Shown here: one piece after another, positions 41,965-53,784 of the stretch
Position numbering within the stretch: position 1 is the first letter of the stretch
Layout: each line of letters starts with the position of its first letter
Assembly (NCBI GenBank): GCA_016187925.1
Contig: JACPIS010000021.1
Span: 1 to 64,000, forward strand
Reading direction: 5' to 3'
DNA length: 64,000 nucleotides
From: Opitutia bacterium
GTDB taxonomy: Bacteria > Verrucomicrobiota > Verrucomicrobiia > Opitutales > Opitutaceae
Position numbers and translations under genes: made by a program
Notes under the pieces: generated by a model
The model's database searches: none
What the model was told of the DNA's origin: nothing
The model's input: only the letters and a program-made list of their open reading frames with translations

Positions 41965-42645
41965 ATGTCTGACCCGACACCAGTCCTCCACGCCCGCGGC
42001 CTGCGCAAAAACTACCGCAGCGGCGACGCCACACTCGAGGTGTTGCGCGGCGTCGATCTCGCCGTGTCGCCGGGCGAGAGCGTGAGCATCCGCGGCGAAT
42101 CCGGCTCCGGCAAAAGCACATTGCTCAACATCCTCGCCGGCCTCGACCGCCCGGACGCGGGCGAACTTTTCTGGGGCGCGGAAGCGACGCACCGGCTCGG
42201 CCTCGGCGAGCTTACCGCCCGCCGCGGCCGGTTCCTCGGCATGGTTTTCCAAGCCTACTATCTCATCCCCGAGATCGACGCCCTCGCCAACGTCCTGATG
42301 GGTGCGCGTCTGGTCGGCTCGATCGGAGCGGCCGAGCGCGACCGCGCGGCGGCGTTGCTCCAGCGCGTCGGACTGGCCGAGCGCGGACACCACCTGCCGG
42401 CGCATCTCTCCGGCGGCGAACGCCAGCGCGTGGCCGTGGCCCGGGCCCTCATGAACCGTCCCGCGGTGCTGCTGGCCGACGAGCCGACCGGCAATCTCGA
42501 CGAGCGCACCGGCGACGAAGTCATCAGTCTCCTGCTCGAAGTCTGCGCCGAGGAACAGGCCGCCCTCGCGCTCGTGACGCACAACCCGGCGCACGCAAAA
42601 AAATGCGCCCGGCAGCTCTTCCTGCACGAGGGAGTGTTCCGGTAA
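41965..42645 (+). CDS. lolD: Lipoprotein-releasing system ATPase LolD
   Basis: 226 residues from MSDPTPVLHARGLRKNYRSG. Walker A GESGSGKST, Q-loop VFQAYYLIPEIDALANVLM, signature LSGGERQRVAVARALM, Walker B VLLADEPTGNLDERTGDEV. This is the LolD/MacB subfamily of ABC ATPases. It powers LolC. Two different palindromic repeats occupy the 164-bp gap after lolC, so the genes may still be one operon with hairpins in the spacer. Confidence 0.92.
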   Translation: MSDPTPVLHARGLRKNYRSGDATLEVLRGVDLAVSPGESVSIRGESGSGKSTLLNILAGLDRPDAGELFWGAEATHRLGLGELTARRGRFLGMVFQAYYLIPEIDALANVLMGARLVGSIGAAERDRAAALLQRVGLAERGHHLPAHLSGGERQRVAVARALMNRPAVLLADEPTGNLDERTGDEVISLLLEVCAEEQAALALVTHNPAHAKKCARQLFLHEGVFR

Positions 42646-42704
42646 GACATGCGCTCTGGCGCGCCGGGGTCGGGGATCAATGGCACGGGCAGTCCCGCGC
42701 CCTC

Positions 42705-42732
42705 TGTCATTCTGAGCGGAGCGAAGAATCCA
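42705..42732. repeat. Single TGTCATTCTGAGCG arm (copy 3)
   Basis: TGTCATTCTGAGCGGAGCGAAGAATCCA without an opposite arm, in the 200-bp gap between lolD and the next gene. The rest of that gap holds no gene. Confidence 0.8.
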
Positions 42733-42845
42733 TTTCGCGAAAAACGTGGGACGGGGAATTCCTCGCTTCGGCAGGTTGACCGGCAGGAAGTCTCTTGGCC
42801 AAAAGAGTCTGGCTGTCTGACCTTCCGCCGCTACGTTTTTGCCCC

Positions 42846-43832
42846 ATGGCCAAGCCCAAGATCAAATGCGGTGTCGTCGGCGTCGGTTCGCTCGGGCAGC
42901 ACCACGCGCGCATCTATGCCTCGCTGCCCGGCGTCGAGTTCGTCGGCATCTTCGAGACGAGTGACGCCCGCGCGGCGGAGATCTGCGCCAAGCACAACTG
43001 CCGGCGCTTCGCCACGATCGAGGAGCTCGGCAAGGCCTGCGAGGCCGTCAGCGTCGTCGTGCCGACGGACAAGCATGCGCTCGTCGCGCTGCCGCTGCTG
43101 GCGCAGGGTTGCCACCTGCTGATCGAGAAGCCGCTGTGCGCGTCGTTGGAGGAGGCCGAGCAGGTGCTCGCCGCCGCGCAGAAGTCCGGCCGCATCGTGC
43201 AGGTCGGACACATCGAGCATTTCAACCCGGTGATGAGCTACCTTGAGAAGCACACCGGCCACCCGCAATACATCACCACCGAGCGCCTCGCGCCCTACCA
43301 GACGCGCGGCACGGAGGTCGGCGTCGTGCTCGACCTGATGATCCACGACATCGGCATCGTGCTCGCGCTGGTGAAGTCGCCCATCCGCAAGATCGACTCG
43401 GTGGGCATCAACGTGCTCTCCAAGACCGAGGACATCGCGAACGCGCGCATCGAGTTCGAGAACGGCTGCGTGGCCAACCTCAGCGCCTCGCGCATGAGCC
43501 TGAAGAAAAACCGCGAGATCCGCGTCTTCCAGGACAACGCCTACCTCTCGCTCGATTTCATGAACCAGAAGGGCCACCTCGTGAAGAAGAGCGACATCGT
43601 CGCCTACGGCCTGAAGCTGAAGATCGGCCTCGCGAAGGCGGGCGACGCTTCCTCGATCCCCGTGCACGAGATCCCGATCGAGAAGGGCGAACCGCTGGCC
43701 ATCGAGCTGGCGCACTTCACCGACAGCGTGCGCGCCGCGACGCAGCCCAAGGTCGGCGCCGCGCTCGGCAAGTCCGCCCTCGAGGTCGCCATCACGATCA
43801 CCGACCAGATCAAGCGGGCGCAAAAAAACTGA
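42846..43832 (+). CDS. Gfo/Idh/MocA-family dehydrogenase, GnnA-like
   Basis: 328 residues from MAKPKIKCGVVGVGSLGQHHARIY. The Rossmann NAD(P)-binding motif is GVVGVGSLGQHHA, followed by LLIEKPLCASLEEAEQVL (catalytic EKP) and GHIEHFNPV. The C-terminal domain has VVLDLMIHDIGIVLALV. The position just before lpxB suggests UDP-GlcNAc 3-dehydrogenase (GnnA), which with an aminotransferase (GnnB) gives GlcNAc3N for amide-linked lipid A; no gnnB is in the window, so the specific role is inference. The family call is firm. Confidence 0.85.
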   Translation: MAKPKIKCGVVGVGSLGQHHARIYASLPGVEFVGIFETSDARAAEICAKHNCRRFATIEELGKACEAVSVVVPTDKHALVALPLLAQGCHLLIEKPLCASLEEAEQVLAAAQKSGRIVQVGHIEHFNPVMSYLEKHTGHPQYITTERLAPYQTRGTEVGVVLDLMIHDIGIVLALVKSPIRKIDSVGINVLSKTEDIANARIEFENGCVANLSASRMSLKKNREIRVFQDNAYLSLDFMNQKGHLVKKSDIVAYGLKLKIGLAKAGDASSIPVHEIPIEKGEPLAIELAHFTDSVRAATQPKVGAALGKSALEVAITITDQIKRAQKN

Positions 43833-43964
43833 TGGCCACCACGAAACACACGAAAGACACGAAAGGGATTCTCGGTGCGTGTCATTCTGAGCGCAGCGAA
43901 GAATCCAAAACGAATCCTGTCCGCGGTCGTACGACTGGATTCTTCGCTGCGCTCAGAATGACAG
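43833..43964. repeat. Period-9 CACGAAA series and TGTCATTCTGAGCG hairpin (copy 4)
   Basis: After the dehydrogenase stop, CACGAAACA, CACGAAAGA, CACGAAAGG is a clean nine-base tandem series. It is followed at 43880-43964 by TGTCATTCTGAGCGCAGCGAAGAATCCA, about 30 bases, and the mirrored arm ending in CTCAGAATGACAG. No gene is present. Confidence 0.88.
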
Positions 43965-43976
43965 GAGGCGAGACCC

Positions 43977-45155
43977 ATGAGTAAGGCCGCGCCGGGTGTA
44001 GCGCTTCCTTCTCCGGCCGCCGGTGCCGTCGACCTGCTGGTCGTGGCGGCGGAGCATTCGGGCGACGCCCATGCGGCGCGGATGGTGCGCGAGCTACGGG
44101 CGAAGCACCCGGAGGTGCGCGTCTGCGCGCTGGGCGGGCCGCAGCTGGCGGCCGCGGGGGCGCAGTTGCTGCGCGACCTCACGGCGGGCTCGGCCATGGG
44201 TTTCGCGGTGCTGGCCAAGATTTCCTTTTATCGCGCGCTCATCGCTGAGATCATTCGCTGGGTGGGGCAGCACCGGCCGAAGGCGGTGTGCTTCGTGGAT
44301 TCGTCGGGCCTGAACCTGCGCATCGCGCACGGACTCTTCGCTAAAAAATTCTCGGCCAAGGCCGGCGGTCCGACGAAGACGCTCTATTACATCAGTCCGC
44401 AGGTCTGGGCGTCGCGCGCCGGCCGCCGGTTCGAGATGGCGCAGCACCTCGACGGGCTCGCGGCGATTTTCCCGTTCGAGCCGGTGGTCTATGCCGACAC
44501 GGCGCTGCCGGTGGAGTTCGTCGGCCATCCGTTCATGTCGCCGGGTTACGCGGCGCCGGTGGCGTTCGATCCGGCCGGGCCGGTGCTGCTGCTGCCGGGC
44601 AGCCGGCGGCAGGTGGTCAGCCGCGTGTTTCCCGTTTTGCTCGGCGCCTACGCGCAGTCGGGCGTAGACCGTCCGGCGGTGGCGCTTTATCCGAGCGAGG
44701 AGATCCGCGCGCTGCTCCAACGTGGGCAGGATCAGTCGCCCGTCGGCGCACGCATCGAACTGCGGCCGGTCGGCGGAGCGCCGGTGGGCGCGGCGGCCGT
44801 GTTGACCGTGAGCGGCACGATGTCGCTGGAGTGCGCGCTGGCGGGCATCCCCGGTGCGCTGACGTATCGCACCGACCCGCTGACGTATTTTCTCGGCCGC
44901 CTGCTCGTGAAGGTCGACTACATCGGCATCGCGAATCTGCTGCTGAAGGAGGCGATGTATCCCGAGTTCATCCAGGGCGCGGCGACGGCCAGGGCGCTCG
45001 CGGCGCAGTTGAGGGAGTGCCTGGGCGACCCTGCGCGCGGCGCGCGCACGCAGGCGCAGGCGGTGCGGTTGCGCGCGTTGCTGGCGCAGCCGGCGAGCGG
45101 CACCCCGGCGGATTGGCTGGCGCGGCAATTGGCGGCGGAGGCAAATCAGGGCTAA
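43977..45155 (+). CDS. lpxB: Lipid-A-disaccharide synthase
   Basis: 392 residues. GT-B enzyme joining UDP-diacylglucosamine and lipid X to the lipid A disaccharide at the inner membrane. Landmarks: LLVVAAEHSGDAHAARMVRELRAKHP, ALGGPQLAAAGAQLLRDL, VCFVDSSGLNLRIAH, TLYYISPQVWASRAGRR, AAIFPFEPVVYADTALPVEFVGHPF, LLLPGSRRQVVSRVFPVLL, SGTMSLECALAGIPGALTYR. The usual GExSGD motif is here AEHSGDAH. ATG placement just after a repeat hairpin, with the ribosome-binding GGAGGCG inside the gap. Confidence 0.93.
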   Translation: MSKAAPGVALPSPAAGAVDLLVVAAEHSGDAHAARMVRELRAKHPEVRVCALGGPQLAAAGAQLLRDLTAGSAMGFAVLAKISFYRALIAEIIRWVGQHRPKAVCFVDSSGLNLRIAHGLFAKKFSAKAGGPTKTLYYISPQVWASRAGRRFEMAQHLDGLAAIFPFEPVVYADTALPVEFVGHPFMSPGYAAPVAFDPAGPVLLLPGSRRQVVSRVFPVLLGAYAQSGVDRPAVALYPSEEIRALLQRGQDQSPVGARIELRPVGGAPVGAAAVLTVSGTMSLECALAGIPGALTYRTDPLTYFLGRLLVKVDYIGIANLLLKEAMYPEFIQGAATARALAAQLRECLGDPARGARTQAQAVRLRALLAQPASGTPADWLARQLAAEANQG

Positions 45156-45200
45156 ATCGGGTTGGTCAGTGCGCCGATATTGGGTCTTACTGAAACTTCT

Positions 45201-48656
<3,456 letters not shown>

Positions 48657-48670
48657 GACGTCTGGGAATC

Positions 48671-48950
48671 TGTAGCGGCGGTCTGTGACCGCCGCCGTCC
48701 CACAAGAACTCGTTTCGGTCCTCCTTTGCATGTCATCCTGAGCGAAGCGAAGGATCCACGTGCTCGGGCGCGATGCAGGATTCGCACGCGTGGATTCTTC
48801 GCTGCGCTCAGAATGACAGGATACGAAGTTGGGTCTGTGGTCTGTGACCACCGACGGCAAAACTCGCCCTGCAACACTGGGATCCGGTGCTGCGCAAAAA
48901 CAACGGTGCGCATCTGATTGCCTCGGCTCACCGGGACGGTTCGCCCTACC
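48671..48950. repeat. Repeat cluster between the kinase and hemA
   Basis: Contains TGTAGCGGCGGTCTGTGACCGCC (48671-48693), the TGTCATCCTGAGCG hairpin copy 5 (48731-48819), a GGTCTGTGACCACCGACGGC word (about 48839-48858) and a REP member GGCTCACCGGGACGGTTCGCCCTACC (48925-48950). No gene is present in these 330 bases. Confidence 0.85.
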
Positions 48951-48990
48951 TTCCAGCGGTTGCCGCGGAGAATGCCGGGCTAGCCAGCGC

Positions 48991-50046
48991 TTACCGCGGC
49001 CGGCTGTCGGAGTTGAGCGAATGGGCGACGGCGGGCCAGAGCTGCACGGTGCGCTCGGCGAGGATCGCGCGGCACTTGGCCACCTCGGCGCGGCGCATCG
49101 CGAGGTTCGACTCCGCGATCTTGGCGAGGTCGTCGAGGTTGTAGAGATAGACGTCGGCCAGCTTGGCGGCCTCGGGCTCGATGTCGCGCGGCAGCGCGAG
49201 GTCGATGAGGAAGAGCGGGCGCGCCGGCCGGCGCTTCATGGCGGCGGCGACGAGCTCGCGCGTGACGACGGCGTTCGGTGCCGAGGTGGAGCTGGCGACG
49301 ATGTCGGAGTTGGCCAGCACATCGGGCAATTCGGCGAGCGTCGCGGCCCAGCCGCCGGCTTGCGCCGCCGCTTCCTCGGCTTTCGACAGCGTGCGGCTGG
49401 CGACGGTGATGGATTTGGCCCCGCGGCTCTGGAAGGCCTGCACGGTCTTCAGGCCGATGTCGCCGGCGCCCACGACTAGGATTTTCACTGTCGCGAGGTC
49501 GCCGAAAATCTTGCCCGCGAGGTCGACGGCCACGGTGGCGATGCTGATCTGGCCCTCGCCGATGGCCGTGTTGGTGCGGATGTGCTTCGCGGCTTGGAAG
49601 GTTTTTTGGAAAACGCGGTTGAGCACCGGGCCGGTCCACTTGCGGTCGAGCGCGCGGTCGTAGGCCTGCTTGACCTGGCCGAGGATCTCGACCTCGCCCA
49701 CGATCTGCGAATCGAGCCCGGAGGCGACTTCGAACAGATGCGCGATGGCCTCGTGATTGTCGCGTTGCACGACGACGCCCTCGAGGTCCGCCGGCGCGCA
49801 GCCGGTGACCTCGCAGAGCACGCGGCGGAGCTCGTCGACGGTGGCGGGGCTGGAGGCGACGCCGTAGAGCTCGACGCGGCCGCAGGTGTTGAGCAGCGCG
49901 AACTCGCGCACACCGGGCGTCTGCTGCAGACGGCCGGCCAGCGCGGCGGCGCGGGCGTCGTCGAAGGCCAGTTTTTCGCGGACCGCGAGCGGGGCGGTGT
50001 GGTGGCTGGCGCCGAGGAGGACGAGGGAAGCGTGGGGATTTTCCAT
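48991..50046 (-). CDS. hemA: Glutamyl-tRNA reductase
   Basis: 351 residues from MENPHASLVLLGASHHTAPLAVREKL. It reduces glutamyl-tRNA to glutamate 1-semialdehyde, the first step of C5 heme synthesis. Visible: catalytic Cys55 in LLNTCGRVELYG, GLDSQIVGEVEILGQVKQAY, FQKTFQAAKHIRTNTAIGEGQISIATVAVDLA, NADPH site VVGAGDIGLKTVQAF. The C-terminal dimerisation helix is short compared with the ~420-aa enzymes. It starts three bases from ccsA's end, forming a ccsA-hemA pair. Confidence 0.94.
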   Translation of the reverse strand: MENPHASLVLLGASHHTAPLAVREKLAFDDARAAALAGRLQQTPGVREFALLNTCGRVELYGVASSPATVDELRRVLCEVTGCAPADLEGVVVQRDNHEAIAHLFEVASGLDSQIVGEVEILGQVKQAYDRALDRKWTGPVLNRVFQKTFQAAKHIRTNTAIGEGQISIATVAVDLAGKIFGDLATVKILVVGAGDIGLKTVQAFQSRGAKSITVASRTLSKAEEAAAQAGGWAATLAELPDVLANSDIVASSTSAPNAVVTRELVAAAMKRRPARPLFLIDLALPRDIEPEAAKLADVYLYNLDDLAKIAESNLAMRRAEVAKCRAILAERTVQLWPAVAHSLNSDSRPR

Positions 50047-50048
50047 CG

Positions 50049-50891
50049 TCAGCGCGAGGAGGGGAGCGTCATCTGGGTGTGACGGCTGGCGTTGATCGGG
50101 CCGAGCGAAAGCAGCGCGGCGGTGAACAGGGCGAGGCAGAGCCAGGCGAAGCGTCCGGAGTTGAGGTGGCGGCGCCAGCGCAGGAGCAACGTGACGAGGT
50201 ACGCGAGCCAGATGCCGACCGTGAGCGTGAGCTTCGGACCGTCGACCGAGGCGGTGTCGCGCACCCACCAGGAGGCGCCGACGCCGAGCGAGAGCGAGAG
50301 CAGGCCGACGCCGGCCAGCAGCAGGCGGAGGTTGATCTGGTCGAGCTGCACGAGGGAGGGCAGGAACCAAAACAGGCCGTCGAGGCGCTTGTGCTTGAGG
50401 TTCCAGTTTTGCAGCAGGTGCATGATCGAGGTCAGCGTCAGGATGCCGAACACACCGTAGCTGAACACCGCGAGCGCCGCATGGAACTCGATCCAGGGAT
50501 TGTGGCCGAAGATCTTCACGCCGCGCGTCACATCCCACTCGGGGATGAGCAGCGAGAAGAACGCCAGGCAGCCCGCGTAGCCGGCGGTGAACAGGCCGAG
50601 CAGGCTCACGCGGAACGCCGGGCCGACGAGAAAATAGAGCACCATCGCCGACCACGCGACGAACTGGACGATCTCGAGCTTGTTGCCCAGCGGGCAGCCG
50701 CCCACCGCCATGCCGCGCACGTAGAGGCCGGCCGTCTGGAGGAGCAGGCCGCCGGCAAGCAGGGTGTTGAGCACGGTGCGGGCGCCATCCTGCTGCCGCC
50801 GCGCCAGCGCGATGATGCCGGCGCCGAAACCGGCCAGATAAAGCACGGCGCCGATCCACAGCATCGCGCGGTCGGTGAGCAGGGAAGTCAT
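50049..50891 (-). CDS. ccsA: Cytochrome c assembly protein CcsA/HemX-like
   Basis: 280 residues with about eight transmembrane helices. The heme-handling pattern includes NTLLAGGLLLQTAGLYVRGMAVGGCPLGNKLEIVQFVAW, PWIEFHAALAVFSYGVFGILTLTSIMHLL and SLSLGVGASWWVRDTASVDGPKLTLTVGIWLAYLVTLLLR. It is shorter than full CcsA and is intermediate between CcsA and HemX; HemX-like proteins sit beside hemA in many genomes, as here. Probable role: heme presentation for cytochrome c maturation or control of HemA. Confidence 0.82.
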   Translation of the reverse strand: MTSLLTDRAMLWIGAVLYLAGFGAGIIALARRQQDGARTVLNTLLAGGLLLQTAGLYVRGMAVGGCPLGNKLEIVQFVAWSAMVLYFLVGPAFRVSLLGLFTAGYAGCLAFFSLLIPEWDVTRGVKIFGHNPWIEFHAALAVFSYGVFGILTLTSIMHLLQNWNLKHKRLDGLFWFLPSLVQLDQINLRLLLAGVGLLSLSLGVGASWWVRDTASVDGPKLTLTVGIWLAYLVTLLLRWRRHLNSGRFAWLCLALFTAALLSLGPINASRHTQMTLPSSR

Positions 50892-51023
50892 GCGGCCAAG
50901 TTGGCAGCCGGGCCCGGCCGCTGCAAGCGCGCGGGGCGTTGTATAAGATTCACGGGCGCTGTGCCGGTCTCCCGCTGATTGAAGCTTGGGCGCGCCCGCC
51001 GCGGCCGGCTAGCGTGGCGGACC

Positions 51024-51617
51024 ATGAAATTTGATCCTCAGCCCGTTGTCCTCGAGGGCCGCCACGTGCGGCTGGAGCCGTTGGAGCGCCGCCACGCCGC
51101 GGCCATCCACACCGTCGGCTGCGACCCGGAACTGTGGCGCTGGATGACGATTGCGGCGCTCACCACGCCCGCCGACGTGGCGCAATGGATCGAGGACGCG
51201 CTGCGCGTGCAGGCGACCGGCGCCGAGGTGGCCTTCGCCACGGTACGGCGGAGCGACGGCCGGGTGGTGGGCTCGACACGGTTTCTCGACATCCGCCGCC
51301 CGCACCGCTCGCTGGAGATCGGCCACACCTGGCTCGCGCGCGAGGCCCAGCGCACCGCCGTCAACACCGAGGCGAAATACCTGATGCTCCGCCATGCCTT
51401 CGAGACGCTCGGCGCCGTGCGCGTGCAGTTGAAGACCGACCGCCGCAACGCGGCGTCGCGCGCCGCCATCGCCCGGCTCGGCGCGGTGGAGGAGGGCACG
51501 CTCCGGAATTATCAGACCCGCTACGACGGCTACGTGCGCGACACCGTCATGTTCAGCCTCACGGCCGCGGAGTGGCCGGGCGCGAAGACGCGGCTCGAGG
51601 GGTTTCTGCAGCGCTGA
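51024..51617 (+). CDS. GNAT-family N-acetyltransferase (RimJ/RimL type)
   Basis: 197 residues from MKFDPQPVVLEGRHVRLEPLERRHAAAIH. The pattern RHVRLEPLERRHA, VVGSTRFLDIRRPHRSLEIGHTWLAREAQRT, NTEAKYLMLRHAFETLGAVRVQLKTDRRNAASRAAIARLGAVEEGTLRNY matches the Acetyltransf_3/RimL branch, which acetylates protein N-termini or small molecules. The substrate is unknown. A single gene, divergent from ccsA. The pre-ATG region has TAGCGTGGCGGACC and no clear strong Shine-Dalgarno. Confidence 0.85.
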   Translation: MKFDPQPVVLEGRHVRLEPLERRHAAAIHTVGCDPELWRWMTIAALTTPADVAQWIEDALRVQATGAEVAFATVRRSDGRVVGSTRFLDIRRPHRSLEIGHTWLAREAQRTAVNTEAKYLMLRHAFETLGAVRVQLKTDRRNAASRAAIARLGAVEEGTLRNYQTRYDGYVRDTVMFSLTAAEWPGAKTRLEGFLQR

Positions 51618-51698
51618 GGCGATCGGCCGGGCGCGCGCGAACGGGCTTGCTCCGTGCGGCGTCTCGGATTGTCTACACGCCACAACCCCAATCCCCCT

Positions 51699-53570
51699 AT
51701 GACAGGACTACGTTTGCGTCATTTCACGGCCATTGCCGTGCTCGGATTCGTCTCAGCCAGCCTGCTGGCCCAGCCGTCACCGCGCACCTTCACCAGCACT
51801 TTCTTCTTCGGTGACAGCCTGAGCGACTCGGGCAACACCTTCACGCTCACCGGCTCGCCGCCCGCTCCGTATTTCAACGGCCGTTTCTCCAACGGCCCGA
51901 CGTACGCCGAGTATCTGGTGCCCACGCTCCAGAAGCACACCACGGCCGCGCCGACGGTGACGACCAATCTCAACTTCGCCTTCGGCGGCGCCACCGCGGC
52001 GCCCGGCAGCCTGGTGCCGAACCTCGGTCTGCAGCTCGGCATGTTCTCCGGCCCCGCCTCCGCGGGCGGCCGCGCGCTCACGCCGAAGAGCACCGATCTG
52101 TTCGTGGTGCTCGCCGGCGCCAACGACGTCCTCAACTACCTCGGCAGCACACCGACGCCGAGCGGCGCGGGCGTGGAGGCCGCGGCGAACACCGCCGCCA
52201 ATGCCGTCAAGGGCGCCGTGTCGACCCTCCTCACCGCAGGGGCGAAGAACATCTTGGTGATGAACCTGCCCGATATCTCGAAGACGCCGCGCTTCACCAC
52301 CGGCTCCGCCGCCGCCGCCGCCTCGCTCGCGCAGAACGGCTCCTTCGCCTTCAACAGCACCCTCCGCGGCGGCCTCGGCGCCATGAACCTCGGCGCGGAC
52401 GTCCGTCTCACGCTCGTCGACCTCGGTGCCCTGCTGAACACCATCCTCGCGAACAGCTCGCGCCTCGGCTTCACGGTCACCAACCAGGAAGTGGTCGGCA
52501 TCCTCTCCTCCGGCGGCAATCCCGGCGACATCAACGGCTACGTCTTCTGGGACGGCATCCACCCCACCACCAAGACGCACGCGCTTCTCGCCAGTGCGCT
52601 CAACGAGACGCTCAACCCCGAGTTCGTGCTCGGCACGGCCGCCACGCAGAGCACCGCGCTCCTCATGGTCGCCGACCTCGCCGCCGACACCGTCGACAGC
52701 CGTCTCGATCAGATCCGCGGCAGCACGGCCCGCCACCACGCCGATGGTTTCATCGGTTACAATTACAAGGAAGGCGGCCGCGATGCCGACGGCTACATGA
52801 GCAAGTTCGACTACAAGGCCAGCGTCCTGACCGCTGGCTTTGATGTGGCGGTGACGAAGGTCGTCACGGTCGGCTTCGCTTTCAGCGCCGAGGACGTCTC
52901 GGCCAACCTCAAGCCCGCCGCCGGCTCCTTCAAGGTGAAGGGCCAGACCGGCACCGCCTTCATGCAGTGGAAAAACGACGGTCCCGTCTTCCTCGAATTG
53001 AGCGGCAGCTACGGCTCGAACGATTTCCGGAAAATCACCCGCGCCACCGCGCTGGGCGGCCTCACCACCACTGGCAGGACCGACGCCAAGGTGGTGGCCG
53101 GTTCGGCCAAGATCGGCGCCAGCTTCGACGTCGACCGCGCGCACCTCACGCCGTTCGTCGGCCTGCGCTTCGTGCACGCCGACCTCGACGGCTACACCGA
53201 GAGCGGCGTCGGCGGCCTGAACTTCTCCTATGACGACCAGTCCGCCAAGTCGTTCACCGCCCTCGTCGGCCTCAGCGCCGACTGGCGCACGCACCTCGGC
53301 GACATGCCGATCGTGATCGGCGTCTCGGGCGTCTACCAAAACGACATGGAGGACAACGGCCAGCGCATCACCGGCCGCCTCGCCGACACCTTCGCCACCA
53401 CCACCGGCATCACCGCCGGCCGCAACCTCGACAGCAGCGTCAAGGTCGGCGCCCACCTGAGCGGCTCCTTCAGCCAGCGCTGGAGCTGGACGCTCGGCGG
53501 CGGCGCCGAGATGCGCAGCGACGGCGACACCGGCCGCCAGTTCTCGTTCTCGCTCCAGACCGGGTTCTGA
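51699..53570 (+). CDS. GDSL-family autotransporter esterase
   Basis: 623 residues from MTGLRLRHFTAIAVLGFV with a Sec signal ending near LLAQPS. The passenger is a GDSL hydrolase: FFFGDSLSDSGNTF (nucleophile Ser), NFAFGGATA, VVLAGANDVLNYL (oxyanion Asn), YVFWDGIHPTTKTHALLA (Asp and His). From about residue 345 a beta-barrel follows (GFIGYNYKEGGRDADGYMSKFDYKASVLTAGFDVAV...) ending in FSLQTGF with the terminal Phe. This is the EstA-type type V layout: a cell-surface lipase/esterase. A terminator follows directly. Confidence 0.92.
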   Translation: MTGLRLRHFTAIAVLGFVSASLLAQPSPRTFTSTFFFGDSLSDSGNTFTLTGSPPAPYFNGRFSNGPTYAEYLVPTLQKHTTAAPTVTTNLNFAFGGATAAPGSLVPNLGLQLGMFSGPASAGGRALTPKSTDLFVVLAGANDVLNYLGSTPTPSGAGVEAAANTAANAVKGAVSTLLTAGAKNILVMNLPDISKTPRFTTGSAAAAASLAQNGSFAFNSTLRGGLGAMNLGADVRLTLVDLGALLNTILANSSRLGFTVTNQEVVGILSSGGNPGDINGYVFWDGIHPTTKTHALLASALNETLNPEFVLGTAATQSTALLMVADLAADTVDSRLDQIRGSTARHHADGFIGYNYKEGGRDADGYMSKFDYKASVLTAGFDVAVTKVVTVGFAFSAEDVSANLKPAAGSFKVKGQTGTAFMQWKNDGPVFLELSGSYGSNDFRKITRATALGGLTTTGRTDAKVVAGSAKIGASFDVDRAHLTPFVGLRFVHADLDGYTESGVGGLNFSYDDQSAKSFTALVGLSADWRTHLGDMPIVIGVSGVYQNDMEDNGQRITGRLADTFATTTGITAGRNLDSSVKVGAHLSGSFSQRWSWTLGGGAEMRSDGDTGRQFSFSLQTGF

Positions 53571-53595
53571 GCCGGGCGTCCTCTCCCCAAACGAA

Positions 53596-53622
53596 GGCCG
53601 CGCAGCATGCGCGGCCTTTTTT
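53596..53622 (+). terminator. Terminator of the GDSL autotransporter gene
   Basis: GGCCGCGCA, loop GCA, TGCGCGGCC followed by six T residues, 25 bases after the stop codon. Confidence 0.93.
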
Positions 53623-53649
53623 GTTTGGGGCGCTGCTCGGACCGGCCTC

Positions 53650-53784
53650 AAGCCTGTCCGAATAACCGGCTGGAGGCGAGAGGCAGGCGGCGAACTTGCT
53701 CGCGCCCCGTGCCCTTCACCTCCCGGCGCGACCAAGGTCGCTGCCTACCCTGGTCGGTCCCGCGTCGGTTATTCGACCAGGCTC
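53650..53784. repeat. Nested inverted repeat between the autotransporter and AraC genes
   Basis: Outer arms AAGCCTGTCCGAATAACCG and CGGTTATTCGACCAGGCTC are imperfect mirror images. Inside, AGGCAGGCGGCGAACTTGCTCGCGCC mirrors GGCGCGACCAAGGTCGCTGCCTACC. The element abuts the AraC stop codon. It may form a large hairpin; no ORF. Confidence 0.7.
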
